Below are positions 33,629-33,667 of a stretch of DNA of 33,667 nt, piece after piece. Numbering within the stretch: position 1 is the first letter of the stretch; every line of letters starts with the position of its first letter. Below the pieces are notes generated by a model. The model was not told where the DNA came from and did no database searches. It worked only from the letters and a program-made list of their open reading frames with translations. The position numbers were made by a program, and so were the translations under genes. Source of the DNA: an uncultured Cycloclasticus sp. (GTDB lineage: Bacteria; Pseudomonadota; Gammaproteobacteria; Methylococcales; Cycloclasticaceae); assembly GCA_913057515.1 (NCBI GenBank), contig CAJXOJ010000023.1:1-33667 (forward strand). The letters are read 5' to 3'.

Positions 33629-33667
33629 CAAAGAATATGACAAACAGGTTAAATAACAGTTGACCGG

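Noticed and set aside
33629-33667. Start of an rRNA operon or tRNA after tyrS
   Set aside because: Only 39 bases remain and they show no rRNA or tRNA sequence; the expectation comes from gene order in other genomes.

Overview
The window reads as chromosome of a gammaproteobacterium with moderate to low GC, probably marine. Nearly every gene is a standard gammaproteobacterial family. The order argC - DUF6776 - bactofilin - erpA - (anmK, M23 peptidase reversed) - tyrS resembles the Pseudomonas argC-to-tyrS neighbourhood, and uvrA / MFS / ssb is another conserved trio. Methylophaga or Cycloclasticus relatives are my best guess, but nothing here proves the genus. I see no phage, insertion sequence, CRISPR array, tRNA or rRNA. 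An rRNA operon often follows tyrS in related genomes, but it would lie beyond the right edge.

Left part (1-4754): the 5' end of proS; a receiver-less sigma54 activator; then, divergently, a Porin_O_P outer-membrane porin and a TupA tungstate-binding protein. The gap between activator and porin holds a consensus -24/-12 promoter and two GAC-N5-GTC palindromes exactly 30 bp apart. This looks like a self-contained sigma54-controlled oxyanion scavenging unit that lacks its own ABC permease and ATPase. uvrA and a bile-acid/Na+-symporter-family carrier form a leftward pair.

Middle (7676-19177): MFS exporter, ssb, a repetitive alanine/threonine-rich lipoprotein, an unknown helical protein, two consecutive lytic transglycosylases (a lipoprotein and an MltD-like LysM protein), RNase D, a DUF2007/zinc-ribbon protein, a small two-helix membrane protein, DarP/YjgA, a CigR-like periplasmic protein, and an SLC13 permease translationally coupled to a membrane J-domain protein.

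Right-middle (19194-24601): a DUF5063-like gene faces a four-gene leftward operon of outer-membrane beta-barrel, FMN_bind protein, PepSY membrane protein and class II aldolase-like protein. A Fur-box-like site overlaps its promoter. This is the most interesting system in the window: a probable iron-regulated, flavinylated envelope electron-transfer or ferric-reduction module. Divergent from it is an A-type iron-sulfur carrier, followed by about 545 bp with hairpins and what look like eroded reading frames, then yggX (iron trafficking).

Right end (24697-33667): a leftward overlapping operon of CLC channel, TlpA-like thioredoxin and HemJ. The CLC lacks the gating glutamate. Then come argC, DUF6776, bactofilin and erpA rightward, anmK and an M23 endopeptidase leftward, and tyrS rightward. 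Iron, haem and Fe-S functions cluster between about 20 and 30 kb.
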